DNA of 64,000 nucleotides from NCBI RefSeq assembly GCF_023718305.1, contig NZ_QEYO01000004.1:124001-188000 (forward strand). Reading direction: 5' to 3'. This document shows, in pieces, positions 48,742-57,095 of the stretch. Position numbers and translations under genes: made by a program. How positions within the stretch are numbered: the first letter of the stretch is position 1; every line of letters starts with the position of its first letter. Source of the DNA: Gramella sp. AN32 (GTDB lineage: Bacteria > Bacteroidota > Bacteroidia > Flavobacteriales > Flavobacteriaceae). Below the pieces are notes generated by a model that saw only the letters and a program-made list of their open reading frames with translations, made no database searches and was not told the origin of the DNA.

Positions 48742-49560
48742 ATGAAACATATTATTATACCGGTTGATTTTTCAAAACAATCTGAGTTTGCTTTAAAAGC
48801 AGGAGCAATTTTAGCAAGGAAGCACGATGCCACACTTCACATATTGCATATGTTAGAGTTATCTGAATCGTTAATTTCACAATCAGATACAGAAAATAAA
48901 AATGAAATGCTGTTTATGTTCGCCCTTGCAAAGAAAAAATTCGAAACATTTCTTGAGAAAGAATATTTAAAGGATGTTAAGGTTGAACCTATGATTAAGC
49001 ATCATAAGGTGTATAAAGAAGTTGATCTTGTGGCAAAGGAAGTAAATGCAGATTTAATAATTATGGGCTCCCAAGGTTTAACAGCCCAGGATGGCATATT
49101 TGCAGGATCAAATGCAGAAAGAATGGTTCGTAACAGTAATACCCCTGTATTAGTCCTTAAGTCTGAACCTAAAAATTTTGATTTGAAAAATGTTGTATTG
49201 GGCACCGATTTAAACCCGGAAAACACCTCTGTATTTTCAAAAAGTATAGCGTTGCTTTCAACTTTAGGAAGTAAGGTTCATCCTGTTTATGTGAATTTAC
49301 CCTATACTAACTTTATGAGCTCGAGGGAATTTAATGAGAAAGTAAGGAATTTTGCAGCGGCCGGCGGAACAGATGAAGTAGAATTTATCGCCGGGTATAC
49401 GGTAGAAGATGGATTAATTCATTATGCCGAAGAAACCAATGCAGATCTCATTGCAGTAAGTACCCACGGCCGAAAAGGTCTAAATCATTTCCTAAATGGA
49501 AGTGTTTCTGAAGATCTTGCCAATCATGCCAAATTACCGGTGATGACATTCAAAGTTTAA
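48742..49560 (+). CDS. Universal stress protein (two UspA domains)
   Basis: 272 residues beginning MKHIIIPVDFSKQSEFALKA. The first domain has IIMGSQGLTAQDGIFAGSNA followed by TPVLVLK; the second has IAVSTHGRKGLNHFLNGSVSE, so both ATP-binding-type G-x2-G-x9-G motifs are intact. It stands between DUF488 and the NtrB-like kinase, in the same direction. Gaps of 106-200 bp suggest separate promoters. Confidence 0.92.
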   Translation: MKHIIIPVDFSKQSEFALKAGAILARKHDATLHILHMLELSESLISQSDTENKNEMLFMFALAKKKFETFLEKEYLKDVKVEPMIKHHKVYKEVDLVAKEVNADLIIMGSQGLTAQDGIFAGSNAERMVRNSNTPVLVLKSEPKNFDLKNVVLGTDLNPENTSVFSKSIALLSTLGSKVHPVYVNLPYTNFMSSREFNEKVRNFAAAGGTDEVEFIAGYTVEDGLIHYAEETNADLIAVSTHGRKGLNHFLNGSVSEDLANHAKLPVMTFKV

Positions 49561-49666
49561 AAATTAATTTAATCTAGCTTTAATGAAAACTTCTATATTA
49601 AAGATCATTCCCTTTTAAGGGTTACAGTAAAATTATGCTGCCAATTCATCATACAAAATGTAATTA

Positions 49667-50746
49667 ATGAGTAGTACAGAAAACGCTTTAAAAGAACGAA
49701 TCAAAGAACTTACCTGTCTCTATGAAATTTCCTCCATTATTGTAAATGCAGATATTGAGCAGATGCAGGAGACTTTAAAAGCTATTGCTTTAAGTTTAAA
49801 GAAAGGGTTCCAATTTCCTAAGCAGACGGAGATTGCCGTCAATACATCAATCTCCTCTATTGAAACTGGTAAAACAAATGAAACACTCAATCTTACTTCA
49901 GAAATCCAGGTTTTCAACAGGCCTAATGGTTCTATCATTGCTTCTTTAAATGACCATAAGAGTTCATTTTTAAAGGAAGAAAAGCAATTATTGGATAGTG
50001 TTGCCCTTAAAATTGGCAACCTCTTAGAGCGTATTGAAATTCAGCAGAATGAAACATCCCTTAAACGGCAGATGGAACGTGCAGATCGTTTAGGGATTTT
50101 AGGGGAAATTACTGCCGGCATTGCCCACGAACTCAACACCCCCCTGGCCAACATCCTTGGTTTTGCCGAGTTATTAAAGGACCAGTTTAGCAATAACAAA
50201 CCTGTGTTGGAAGATCTCGACAAGATCATTAATAATGCTATTTTTTCTCGCGAAGTTGTAAAAAAACTGATGTTCTTTGCCTGTGAAATGCCACAGGAAA
50301 TGCGACAGGTGAACCTTGTGCCCAGTATAAAAAACGCCCTTGCCCTACTGGATGCTTCTTTTAAAAAAGCCGAAGTTAAATACAGGGTCAATATCGATGA
50401 AAAAGAACTTTTTCTTCGAGCGGATACCATACAACTTACACAGATCATATTCAATTTAATAATCAACGCGATCTACTTTTCACCAAAAAATGGAATGGTC
50501 AGCATCGAAGCTTTGCAATCTAAAAACCATATCATTTTAAAAATTTCCGATGAAGGCCCTGGTTTATCTGAAGAAGCCCTGGAAAAAGTTTTTCAACCGT
50601 TTTTTACTACCAAACCTACGGGTGACGGCTCCGGGCTGGGCCTAAGTGTAGTGCACGGGATTATATCTAGTCACAAAGGCTCTATTACTGCAGAAAACAA
50701 TATTGGCAAAGGCGCAACTTTTACCGTAAAACTTCCAAAATCTTGA
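49667..50746 (+). CDS. NtrB-like sensor histidine kinase with GAF-type input
   Basis: 359 residues, soluble. Residues about 10-125 look like a GAF domain (LTCLYEISSIIVNADIEQM). HisKA has H154 in GIAHELNTPLANILG; the ATPase domain has LIINAIYFSPKNG and GDGSGLGLSVVHGIISSHKG. The NtrC-type regulator starts 16 bp later, so they form a pair. GAF kinases often sense redox state, cyclic nucleotides or small ligands. Confidence 0.92.
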   Translation: MSSTENALKERIKELTCLYEISSIIVNADIEQMQETLKAIALSLKKGFQFPKQTEIAVNTSISSIETGKTNETLNLTSEIQVFNRPNGSIIASLNDHKSSFLKEEKQLLDSVALKIGNLLERIEIQQNETSLKRQMERADRLGILGEITAGIAHELNTPLANILGFAELLKDQFSNNKPVLEDLDKIINNAIFSREVVKKLMFFACEMPQEMRQVNLVPSIKNALALLDASFKKAEVKYRVNIDEKELFLRADTIQLTQIIFNLIINAIYFSPKNGMVSIEALQSKNHIILKISDEGPGLSEEALEKVFQPFFTTKPTGDGSGLGLSVVHGIISSHKGSITAENNIGKGATFTVKLPKS

Positions 50747-50762
50747 TTATTTTAGTCGATCG

Positions 50763-52091
50763 ATGAAGCTTAAAAAAGAAAACATATTAATCGTAGATGA
50801 TGACATCAATATACTCGAACTATTGCAGCGTCATTTACAATCATGGCATTATCACACCTACAAAGCAGTATCGGTCAAGGAAGCCGTACAGATCTTGCGC
50901 GACACGAAGATTGACTTGCTCATTACAGATTTAAAAATGCCGGAGATTGACGGTACAGAGCTCATCAAATTTGTATCAGAACATTATCCCAACTTACCTA
51001 AACTCGTGGTAACGGGCTATCCATCGGTTCAGGATTCCCTGGCCGCCATTAAGAGAGGCGTGGTAGATTATTTGACCAAGCCTTTTACAAAAGATGAGTT
51101 GGGACGTGCAGTAGATAAATCCCTAAAAATTAAGAATGAATCCAATACTGCTTTTTCCAAGACAGAAATCCAAAAAGACAAGGCGTATGGGGAGATGATT
51201 GGAAATTCTGAAAAAATCAGGGATATTATCCAGATCATTGAACGCGTAAAGGATAATAAAGCGACCATATTCATCAAAGGCGAAAGTGGAACGGGGAAAG
51301 AACTTGTGGCACGCGCCATACACTATGAAGGTAAATTTTCCAGGGCCCCATTTATTGCAGTTAACTGCGGCGGTATTCCAGAAAATTTAATGGAAGCCGA
51401 ATTATTTGGTTATACAAAGGGAGCATTTACCGGAGCTGAAAAAAACCGCGATGGCTTCTTCCAGGCGGCAAATGGTGGTACGATTTTCCTCGATGAGATA
51501 GGGAACGCTTCAACTGCTGTGCAATCCCGCTTACTGCGAGTACTTCAGGAAAAAGAAGTGGTCAAGGTGGGTTCCCAAAAAGCAGATAAAATTGATGTGC
51601 GCATTATTGCCGCTACCAACAGCGACTTAAAGGAAATGATCAAGAAAGAAACCTTTAGGGAAGATCTTTATTATCGCCTTACGGTAGTTGAAATAGACGT
51701 AGCACCTTTAAGGGAGCGGAAAGAAGATATTCCGTTATTAACTGAAAAATTCCTCTTTAAATATGGTGTTGAGTTTAAAGACCGTTTTATAAAAATAAGC
51801 CCGGAGGCCCTGGCTATTTTAGAACGTTATGATTGGCCGGGAAACATCCGCGAACTGGAGAATGTAATCCAGCGTGCGGTTATCATGTGCGACAAAATAG
51901 TTTCGGTAGAGCACCTTCCGGATTCTTTAAAGTACAACATAGAATTCCCTGAGCATGAACTTCTCCCCCTCAAAGAAATGGAGAAACGATATATTCAAAA
52001 AGTGCTCAACGCTACTGATAATAATAAAACAAAAGCCGCCGAGATTTTAGGAATTGATAGGAAGACCATTCGGCAGAAACTGTCAGAATAA
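50763..52091 (+). CDS. NtrC-family sigma-54-dependent response regulator
   Basis: 442 residues. Receiver domain with D56 in LLITDLKMPE; AAA+ domain with Walker A GESGTGKE (173-180), the sigma-54 contact loop GAFTGA (220-225), Walker B TIFLDEIGN and R-finger region; C-terminal Fis-type helix-turn-helix (NNKTKAAEILGIDRKTIRQ). It activates sigma-54 promoters when phosphorylated, presumably by the adjacent kinase. A terminator and a sigma-54 promoter lie immediately downstream, so its first target is probably the next operon. Confidence 0.95.
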   Translation: MKLKKENILIVDDDINILELLQRHLQSWHYHTYKAVSVKEAVQILRDTKIDLLITDLKMPEIDGTELIKFVSEHYPNLPKLVVTGYPSVQDSLAAIKRGVVDYLTKPFTKDELGRAVDKSLKIKNESNTAFSKTEIQKDKAYGEMIGNSEKIRDIIQIIERVKDNKATIFIKGESGTGKELVARAIHYEGKFSRAPFIAVNCGGIPENLMEAELFGYTKGAFTGAEKNRDGFFQAANGGTIFLDEIGNASTAVQSRLLRVLQEKEVVKVGSQKADKIDVRIIAATNSDLKEMIKKETFREDLYYRLTVVEIDVAPLRERKEDIPLLTEKFLFKYGVEFKDRFIKISPEALAILERYDWPGNIRELENVIQRAVIMCDKIVSVEHLPDSLKYNIEFPEHELLPLKEMEKRYIQKVLNATDNNKTKAAEILGIDRKTIRQKLSE

Positions 52092-52104
52092 ACTAATTTT
52101 TACT

Positions 52105-52138
52105 GGTACAAATTTCTCCATCCGGGTAATTTTGTACC
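52105..52138. promoter_or_regulatory. Candidate upstream activator site for the NtrC-type regulator
   Basis: GGTACAAA and its reverse complement TTTGTACC are separated by 18 bp, centred about 120 bp before the -24/-12 promoter at 52240. Perfect 8-bp dyads at this distance are typical of enhancer sites for sigma-54 activators. The assignment is inferred. Confidence 0.5.
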
Positions 52139-52176
52139 GTTTGTTATTTCCCCTTCCCTTCTCGAAAAAGACCCAG

Positions 52177-52200
52177 AACCCTTGTACAACAAGGGTTTTT
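52177..52200 (+). terminator. Rho-independent terminator of the kinase/regulator operon
   Basis: AACCCTTG-TACAA-CAAGGGTT is a perfect 8-bp stem followed by TTT, 86 bp after the regulator stop. It separates the regulator operon from the sigma-54 operon. Confidence 0.85.
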
Positions 52201-52239
52201 CTATTTCCATACCTATCTGGCACCAAACGTTCGGGGGGC

Positions 52240-52254
52240 TGGCATATCGATTGC
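52240..52254 (+). promoter_or_regulatory. Sigma-54 (-24/-12) promoter
   Basis: TGGCAT-ATCGA-TTGC matches the consensus TGGCAC-N5-TTGC at all key positions (GG and GC are 10 bases apart). Transcription would start near 52266, about 20 bp before the first microprotein gene. The sigma-54 activator gene ends 150 bp upstream. Confidence 0.82.
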
Positions 52255-52284
52255 CTTTAGTATATAAAACAAAAACAGTGTACT

Positions 52285-52470
52285 ATGAAATCGAATCCAT
52301 TCAATATTTGCCCCACCTGTATCCATAAAGATTCGTGTGTGCTCACCACTCAAAAAAGCCAGGTATGGTCATGTAGCGAATATGACGAAAAGATCCATGA
52401 ATTAATAAAGACCAATAAATCCCTACCCTTACTTAAGGTTCAGCAACAACCAGAAACGGTTATGATATAA
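52285..52470 (+). CDS. Cys-rich microprotein (61 aa), first gene of the sigma-54 operon
   Basis: 61 residues. Four cysteines, C9, C12, C18 and C30, in CPTCIHKDSC and VWSCSEYDE, suggest a small metal- or disulfide-stabilised knuckle. The rest is a charged helix ending in QQQPETVMI. It starts about 20 bp after the predicted sigma-54 start site. I do not recognise a named family. Position directly behind a promoter of this quality supports a real gene. Confidence 0.75.
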   Translation: MKSNPFNICPTCIHKDSCVLTTQKSQVWSCSEYDEKIHELIKTNKSLPLLKVQQQPETVMI

Positions 52471-52496
52471 CATTAAAAGAATAAAAAACAAAAGAC

Positions 52497-52643
52497 ATGA
52501 TTTTAAACGATTTAACCACTTTCCTTAAAGGAAAGAATGAAAAGCAAACCAAACTTAGATTTTCCAGTGTACGCAATAGCCCTTATAGGTTAGCAAACAA
52601 GCGCCACATCAGAAATAGAGGTTTAATCAACAATCCATTTTAA
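52497..52643 (+). CDS. Basic microprotein (48 aa)
   Basis: 48 residues beginning MILNDLTTFLKGKNEKQTKL and very rich in Lys, Arg and Asn (NKRHIRNRG). An A/G-rich stretch (AAAAGAATAAAAAACAAAAG) precedes the ATG. It lies 26 bp after the first microprotein gene. It may bind nucleic acid or a ribosome, by charge only. Confidence 0.55.
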   Translation: MILNDLTTFLKGKNEKQTKLRFSSVRNSPYRLANKRHIRNRGLINNPF

Positions 52644-52653
52644 ACTTAGTAAT

Positions 52654-52776
52654 ATGAACTTGACTTCAATCATTGAGGCTATTACCGGAAAAAAATCCAA
52701 TTGCAAAAAACAGCGGAGCAGATATCTCATCGAAAAGTTTCAGCAAAGAAGTATCGCCAACCGCCTTTTCAAATAA
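52654..52776 (+). CDS. Basic microprotein (40 aa)
   Basis: 40 residues beginning MNLTSIIEAITGKKSNCKKQ and ending NRLFK. Like the 48-residue protein before it, it has a short hydrophobic start, then a GK and a Lys/Arg/Gln-rich remainder, so the two may be related. It lies 10 bp after that gene and 39 bp before gdhA. Confidence 0.55.
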   Translation: MNLTSIIEAITGKKSNCKKQRSRYLIEKFQQRSIANRLFK

Positions 52777-52815
52777 CAACAACTAATAGAAATCCGTTCA
52801 AAACGGTTTACCATT

Positions 52816-54120
52816 ATGACGACTATAACCGCAGCATTAAATAATAAGATAAAGAAAACCCCGGTAAGAGGGATGATGGATAATGTTATGGAGCAATTTC
52901 ATACAGCTGCAGACCATATCGATCTTCATCCCAGCATTAGAAAAATATTAAGTATCACCAACAACGAGATCGTTGTACATTTTCCCGTAAAGATGGATAA
53001 TGGTGAGGTAGAAATCTTTACAGGATATCGCGTGCAGCACAATAACGCTCTGGGCCCTTATAAAGGGGGGTTGCGTTACCATCCCACAGTTGATATTGAC
53101 GCGGCAAGGGCGCTGGCCATGTGGATGACCTGGAAAACATCATTGGCAGGTTTGCCTTATGGTGGTGGCAAAGGTGGCATTCAAATAGATCCATCTAAAT
53201 ATTCCCAGGGGGAGCTGGAGCGCATTACCCGTAGGTTCACTTTTGCGCTGGCAGATAATATTGGACCGGAACACGATATTCCCGCCCCAGATGTAAATAC
53301 AAACAGCCAAACCATGGCCTGGATTGCAGATACCTATATGAGCACACGCCCACCTGCCGAACGTACCGCGAACCAACATGTGGTAACCGGAAAACCTGAT
53401 GGAAGTGGTGGCTTGGAAGGACGTGATAGGGCGACAGGTTACGGGGTATTTTTAAATATCAAATGCTGGTTGAAACGTAACAATGAAACCTTGTATGGTA
53501 AAAAGTTTATTGTTCAGGGTTTTGGGAATGTAGGCTATTGGGCTTCTCATTTTTTAGAAAAAGAAGGGGCAAAATTAGTAGCGGTGCAGGACGCTTTTGG
53601 TAGTATAGAAAATCAACAGGGGATTGCGGTTGAAGATCTTATGAATTACACTAAGACCAACGATGGCAGCATCGTGGATTTTCCAGAAGCTTCAGTTTTA
53701 GAAAAGGATGGGTTCCTGGGAACTGAGTGCGATATCTGTATTCCGGCAGCTTTAGGAAACCAGATCACTAAAAACAATGCTGCATCCATTAAAGCAACAC
53801 TAATTGCAGAAGGCGCCAATGGTCCAACCAATGGGGAAGGCGAAAAAATTCTTTTAGATCGTGGTATTACCATTATTCCGGACATTTTATGCAACTCCGG
53901 TGGGGTAATAGGGAGTTATTTTGAATGGCTACAGAATCGGAATGGCGAATTGTGGCAACTGGGTGAGGTTATGCAAAAGCTTGACAAAAAGATGGAGGAA
54001 TCCTTTAATAAAGTATATGAATATTCAGAAAGGGAAGGAATGGATTTGCGTACGGCAGCTTATTGTATCGCCATAAAGCGTATCGAGAAAGCGTACGTGC
54101 AAAGGGGGATTTTTCCTTAA
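52816..54120 (+). CDS. gdhA: Glutamate dehydrogenase (Glu/Leu/Phe/Val dehydrogenase family)
   Basis: 434 residues, the length of hexameric GDH. Substrate and catalytic motifs: LGPYKGGLRYHP, GLPYGGGKGGIQIDP, GPEHDIPAPDVNT; nucleotide-binding FIVQGFGNVGYWASHFL; C-terminal CNSGGVIGSYFEWLQN. It interconverts glutamate and 2-oxoglutarate plus ammonium. Cofactor preference cannot be assigned. It is the main metabolic gene of the sigma-54 operon, which ties the regulator pair to nitrogen or carbon starvation. Confidence 0.96.
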   Translation: MTTITAALNNKIKKTPVRGMMDNVMEQFHTAADHIDLHPSIRKILSITNNEIVVHFPVKMDNGEVEIFTGYRVQHNNALGPYKGGLRYHPTVDIDAARALAMWMTWKTSLAGLPYGGGKGGIQIDPSKYSQGELERITRRFTFALADNIGPEHDIPAPDVNTNSQTMAWIADTYMSTRPPAERTANQHVVTGKPDGSGGLEGRDRATGYGVFLNIKCWLKRNNETLYGKKFIVQGFGNVGYWASHFLEKEGAKLVAVQDAFGSIENQQGIAVEDLMNYTKTNDGSIVDFPEASVLEKDGFLGTECDICIPAALGNQITKNNAASIKATLIAEGANGPTNGEGEKILLDRGITIIPDILCNSGGVIGSYFEWLQNRNGELWQLGEVMQKLDKKMEESFNKVYEYSEREGMDLRTAAYCIAIKRIEKAYVQRGIFP

Positions 54121-54142
54121 TCATAACATTAAAAAAAATACG

Positions 54143-54562
54143 ATGAAATACGGAAGTTTAATTATAGAAAAGAAAGAGTATGTGTACATAAAACGTATCC
54201 TTAATATCTCAGGTTATGTCGAAGATTTTGAAACACAGAAATCATTACAAAGATTTAATGCAGAATTAAAAAATGCCCAAATAGTAGATGAAAGCGAAAT
54301 GCCTGAAGACGTGATCCGCTTTAATAGTAAAGTTATGGTGTATTCAGAAAAAGGTTGGGAAAAAACCATACAACTTGTCATCCCGTCAGAAAAGAATACC
54401 AAACAGGATAAAATTTCCATTCTTACACCTATGGGCGCGGCCCTTTATGGTTATTCGGAAGGGGATACGGTAGAATGGGACTTTCCTTCCGGTAGGCAGA
54501 AACTAAAAATTGTCACGGTAATCCAGGAAAAAAACGAAAAAAAAATTCAAATCTCAATTTAA
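54143..54562 (+). CDS. Gre/Rnk-like protein (GreA/GreB C-terminal domain)
   Basis: 139 residues. The C-terminal half has the Gre FKBP-like fold signature: ISILTPMGAALYGYSEGDTV then EWDFPSGRQKLKIV. The N-terminal part (about 45 residues before VDESEMPEDVI) is too short for the long coiled coil of GreA/GreB, so transcript cleavage is unlikely and it is closer to Rnk. It lies 22 bp after gdhA in the sigma-54 operon. Confidence 0.85.
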   Translation: MKYGSLIIEKKEYVYIKRILNISGYVEDFETQKSLQRFNAELKNAQIVDESEMPEDVIRFNSKVMVYSEKGWEKTIQLVIPSEKNTKQDKISILTPMGAALYGYSEGDTVEWDFPSGRQKLKIVTVIQEKNEKKIQISI

Positions 54563-54571
54563 ACATTCAAG

Positions 54572-54994
54572 ATGGAAAATTTAAAAACAGAAATATATCC
54601 ACATGACACCGATATAGACGTCACACATAAGCTAAATACTATTGAAATAGACTATTGGATTAGCCATTTAATATACATTAAGAAAGAAATGACCAATCTT
54701 ATAGGGCTTTGCAGGGAAGATTTTGGCAGCAATCCAGATAATGAAGCTACGCTTCAGAAATTTAACAAGAAGCATCTAGAAAGTGAAACATTGCTTACTG
54801 CCCTTCAAAATTATAAAAATTCCAGGGAAGACATTTTAGAATGTGAAGACGCTCAGTGTGATATGGCCTTTGTTACCGAACACGAGAGCTACAGGCGAAA
54901 TTATCTCTATTATTTAGATAAATACAGAAGGCTGAAAAATGATTTTTTTAGCAAGGTGCAAGGGAAGTTCACATTACTCAATGGCACATCGTAA
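54572..54994 (+). CDS. Helical coiled-coil protein of unknown function, paralogue A
   Basis: 140 residues, acidic and strongly helical with heptad-like spacing (YWISHLIYIKKEMTNLIGLC and YLYYLDKYRRLKNDFFSKV). No family is recognised. It follows the Gre-like gene by 9 bp. The next gene encodes a protein of the same size and pattern, so the two are tandem paralogues, perhaps forming a heterodimer. Confidence 0.75.
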   Translation: MENLKTEIYPHDTDIDVTHKLNTIEIDYWISHLIYIKKEMTNLIGLCREDFGSNPDNEATLQKFNKKHLESETLLTALQNYKNSREDILECEDAQCDMAFVTEHESYRRNYLYYLDKYRRLKNDFFSKVQGKFTLLNGTS

Positions 54995-55396
54995 AAATGA
55001 GGACTATTGGAAATTGGAGTACCCTATAGAATTGAATGCAATAGAAGGCTTTGTATTAGAAAGGATCTGATAGAGTTGAGCCAATGGATCGATACGCTGT
55101 CTATTCTTAATTCAGAATTAGAACAGTTGAGACTAATTGATAAACAATTATTGAAAAATAGTTCCATTGAAAACAACATTTTGGGGCTACGAAGAAAAAA
55201 CACCTTAGTGCTGGCAACATTATGCAGGTATGAACAGGAACTTAATACAGAGTTTGAATATGGCAAAAGGGAATATGATGTGTCCAGGGCAAAAGAACAT
55301 GAAAATAAACGTGATTCCTATATAGACCTGATGGAAAATTTCCATCAACTAAGAAAATCGATCTACAAAATTCTTTCAACATATCAACGCAAATAA
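54981..55396 (+). CDS. Helical coiled-coil protein, paralogue B, probably frameshifted near its start
   Basis: The main frame (TTG 55007 to 55396) gives RKDLIELSQWIDTLSILNSE through IYKILSTYQRK, parallel to paralogue A. Its first 20 codons look unnatural. Another frame from ATG 54981, overlapping the previous stop, gives MAHRKNEDYWKLEYPIELNA and ends at 55070; YPIELNAIE resembles the start of paralogue A (IYPHDTDID). So the real gene may begin at 54981 and shift frame around 55040-55070, by mutation, sequencing error or programmed slip. Confidence 0.6.
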
Positions 55397-55407
55397 AACC
55401 TTTAATC

Positions 55408-56256
55408 ATGAAAAATATTTTAATCCCAATCGACTTTAAATTCAATAGTTATGACGCCATAGACTATGCGGTGAACTTTTTTAAAAGGGAGGACTGCCAA
55501 TTTTATTTTCTCAACACCTATACCTTTAATGTAGAAAACCTTAACCCTATTCCGTTTATTCAGGCGGAAGATGTTTATTTTGAAAGACCAAGACGTGATT
55601 CAGAATGTAGCTTAAGGCGTGCCGTTCAAAAATATTCCCTCAACAGTAAAAATAAAAAACATCATTTTCATGCCGTCTCAGAATTTACGAACCTTATTGA
55701 AGGAATTAAAAAGACCATTCAGGAACTTAAGATAGATTTAGTAATCCTGCCGGGGAAAAAACAAATACCTGCTGATTATGATGGGTATAGTTATAGTAAA
55801 AACACCAGGCGCATTATTGAAAATATCAGGGAATGTCCCGTAATGATCATCCCGGCAACGGCCCATGTGCAAAAACACCCAAAATTTGTGTTGGCCTCCA
55901 ATTTCGAGGAAGATCTTCCTGTGTCTGAACTTAATCATTGGTATGAATTGGTGGAGATTGCCAGGGGCAGCGTTCAGATTGTAGCCTTAAGAGGGAAAGA
56001 AAAAATGCACCAAATTCAAATAGAAAACCAGGCCAAAGTTCGTTCCCACATAGAAAAGTTATCTAAAAGTCATGTTCCAATTGAAAATATTGAAAGTGTT
56101 GCTGACCTGAAAAATTTTGCCAGATCTAATTCAGATTCCATCATTTGTTTAATAGATAAAAAACCTGATTTTTGGCGAAAATTCGGCCTGACCCATTCGC
56201 GGATTACAGATCTGGGACCACTTCAAAATATTCCACTAATTGCCCTTCATCAATAA
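55408..56256 (+). CDS. Universal stress protein (UspA-like, diverged)
   Basis: 282 residues starting MKNILIPIDFKFNSYDAIDY. The first domain keeps VILPGKKQIPADYDGYSYSK and ECPVMIIPA but lacks the usual G-x2-G-x9-G loop, so it may not bind ATP. The second domain is degenerate, ending LGPLQNIPLIALHQ. It starts 11 bp after paralogue B and closes the sigma-54 operon or its main part. Confidence 0.88.
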   Translation: MKNILIPIDFKFNSYDAIDYAVNFFKREDCQFYFLNTYTFNVENLNPIPFIQAEDVYFERPRRDSECSLRRAVQKYSLNSKNKKHHFHAVSEFTNLIEGIKKTIQELKIDLVILPGKKQIPADYDGYSYSKNTRRIIENIRECPVMIIPATAHVQKHPKFVLASNFEEDLPVSELNHWYELVEIARGSVQIVALRGKEKMHQIQIENQAKVRSHIEKLSKSHVPIENIESVADLKNFARSNSDSIICLIDKKPDFWRKFGLTHSRITDLGPLQNIPLIALHQ

Positions 56257-56372
56257 ATTTTAAGGTGCTTATTGTTTTAATTGGGATGAAGATTATTATA
56301 TTGCTATCTTAGTTAGTGCTACCAACCATCTTTTCTTAATTTGAAAAGAATTTTAAAAAAAGAGTAAGCCTT

Positions 56373-56588
56373 ATGGACATTGTTAAAGAAGCAAATGAAT
56401 TTGAACAATCAAAGATGAGCAATATGTCTACCAGTGACCGTGTTGCTGCTTCGCGTAAAGTAAAAAAACTAATATTAGGCATTAATGAAATCTATAAAGA
56501 AAATAAAGACCCTGACTTAATGGATTTAATGAAGCGCCTTACGGCAAAAAAGAAGAAGATTGAGGTGCGCTTAAAAGGAAGGCAGTAG
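56373..56588 (+). CDS. Small charged helical protein (71 aa)
   Basis: 71 residues with about one third Lys/Arg/Glu/Asp (KVKKLILGINEIYKENKD, then RLTAKKKKIEVRLKGRQ). It is probably all helical. A 116-bp gap separates it from the Usp gene and a terminator follows 52 bp after the stop, so it may have its own promoter. No family is recognised. Confidence 0.7.
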   Translation: MDIVKEANEFEQSKMSNMSTSDRVAASRKVKKLILGINEIYKENKDPDLMDLMKRLTAKKKKIEVRLKGRQ

Positions 56589-56639
56589 GATTCCTAAAAC
56601 ACTAGTAATCAGTTATTAAAATTTCGAATTATATAATTT

Positions 56640-56674
56640 AGGCGGATTACTCTTGTAATCCCGCCTTAATTTTT
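56640..56674 (+). terminator. Rho-independent terminator after the 71-aa gene
   Basis: AGGCGGATTAC-TCTT-GTAATCCCGCCT pairs over 11 bp with one bulged base and is followed by TAATTTTT. Confidence 0.8.
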
Positions 56675-57090
56675 AGAATTTGTTGAAAAATATCCACCGG
56701 GAGCATTCTTTGTTTATCTGGAGTCATCATTTTGTTCTAAATAATAATCCTTTAAGCCCTGCTAGTTTCTACATATGCAACGTGTTTCAGTTCTACTTCG
56801 TAGTTATAATATTACGATCCTATTATAGTGGATAAAATTCAACGATGTAGTTTATGGTTAAAAAGCCGGTAAAGCCTTTTTAAGTAAATTTTCTTACCTG
56901 TTTGGAAAAGCTAGCTAATTATCCTGAATCCATTTCCTATTCCGAACGTTTCCCAGAACTGATTAAGCGCCATTTGTAAATAACTCACAAGGTAAAGAAT
57001 CGACCTTCGATCCCACGATCCAAAACAAAAACGGAAAGTCTCCAAGCTAAGGGCTAATTTATCCTTTCGCCTGAAAGCAATAATATTATT
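56675..57090. other. Gap with no gene recognised
   Basis: About 415 bp of AT-rich sequence after the terminator. No coding frame, repeat or RNA gene was recognised before the PadR promoter region. Confidence 0.5.
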
Positions 57091-57095
57091 TTATA

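Noticed and set aside
52218..52233. A second sigma-54 promoter (TGGCACCAAACGTTC)
   Set aside because: The -24 half is good but the -12 half reads GTTC instead of TTGC; the site at 52240 is much better.
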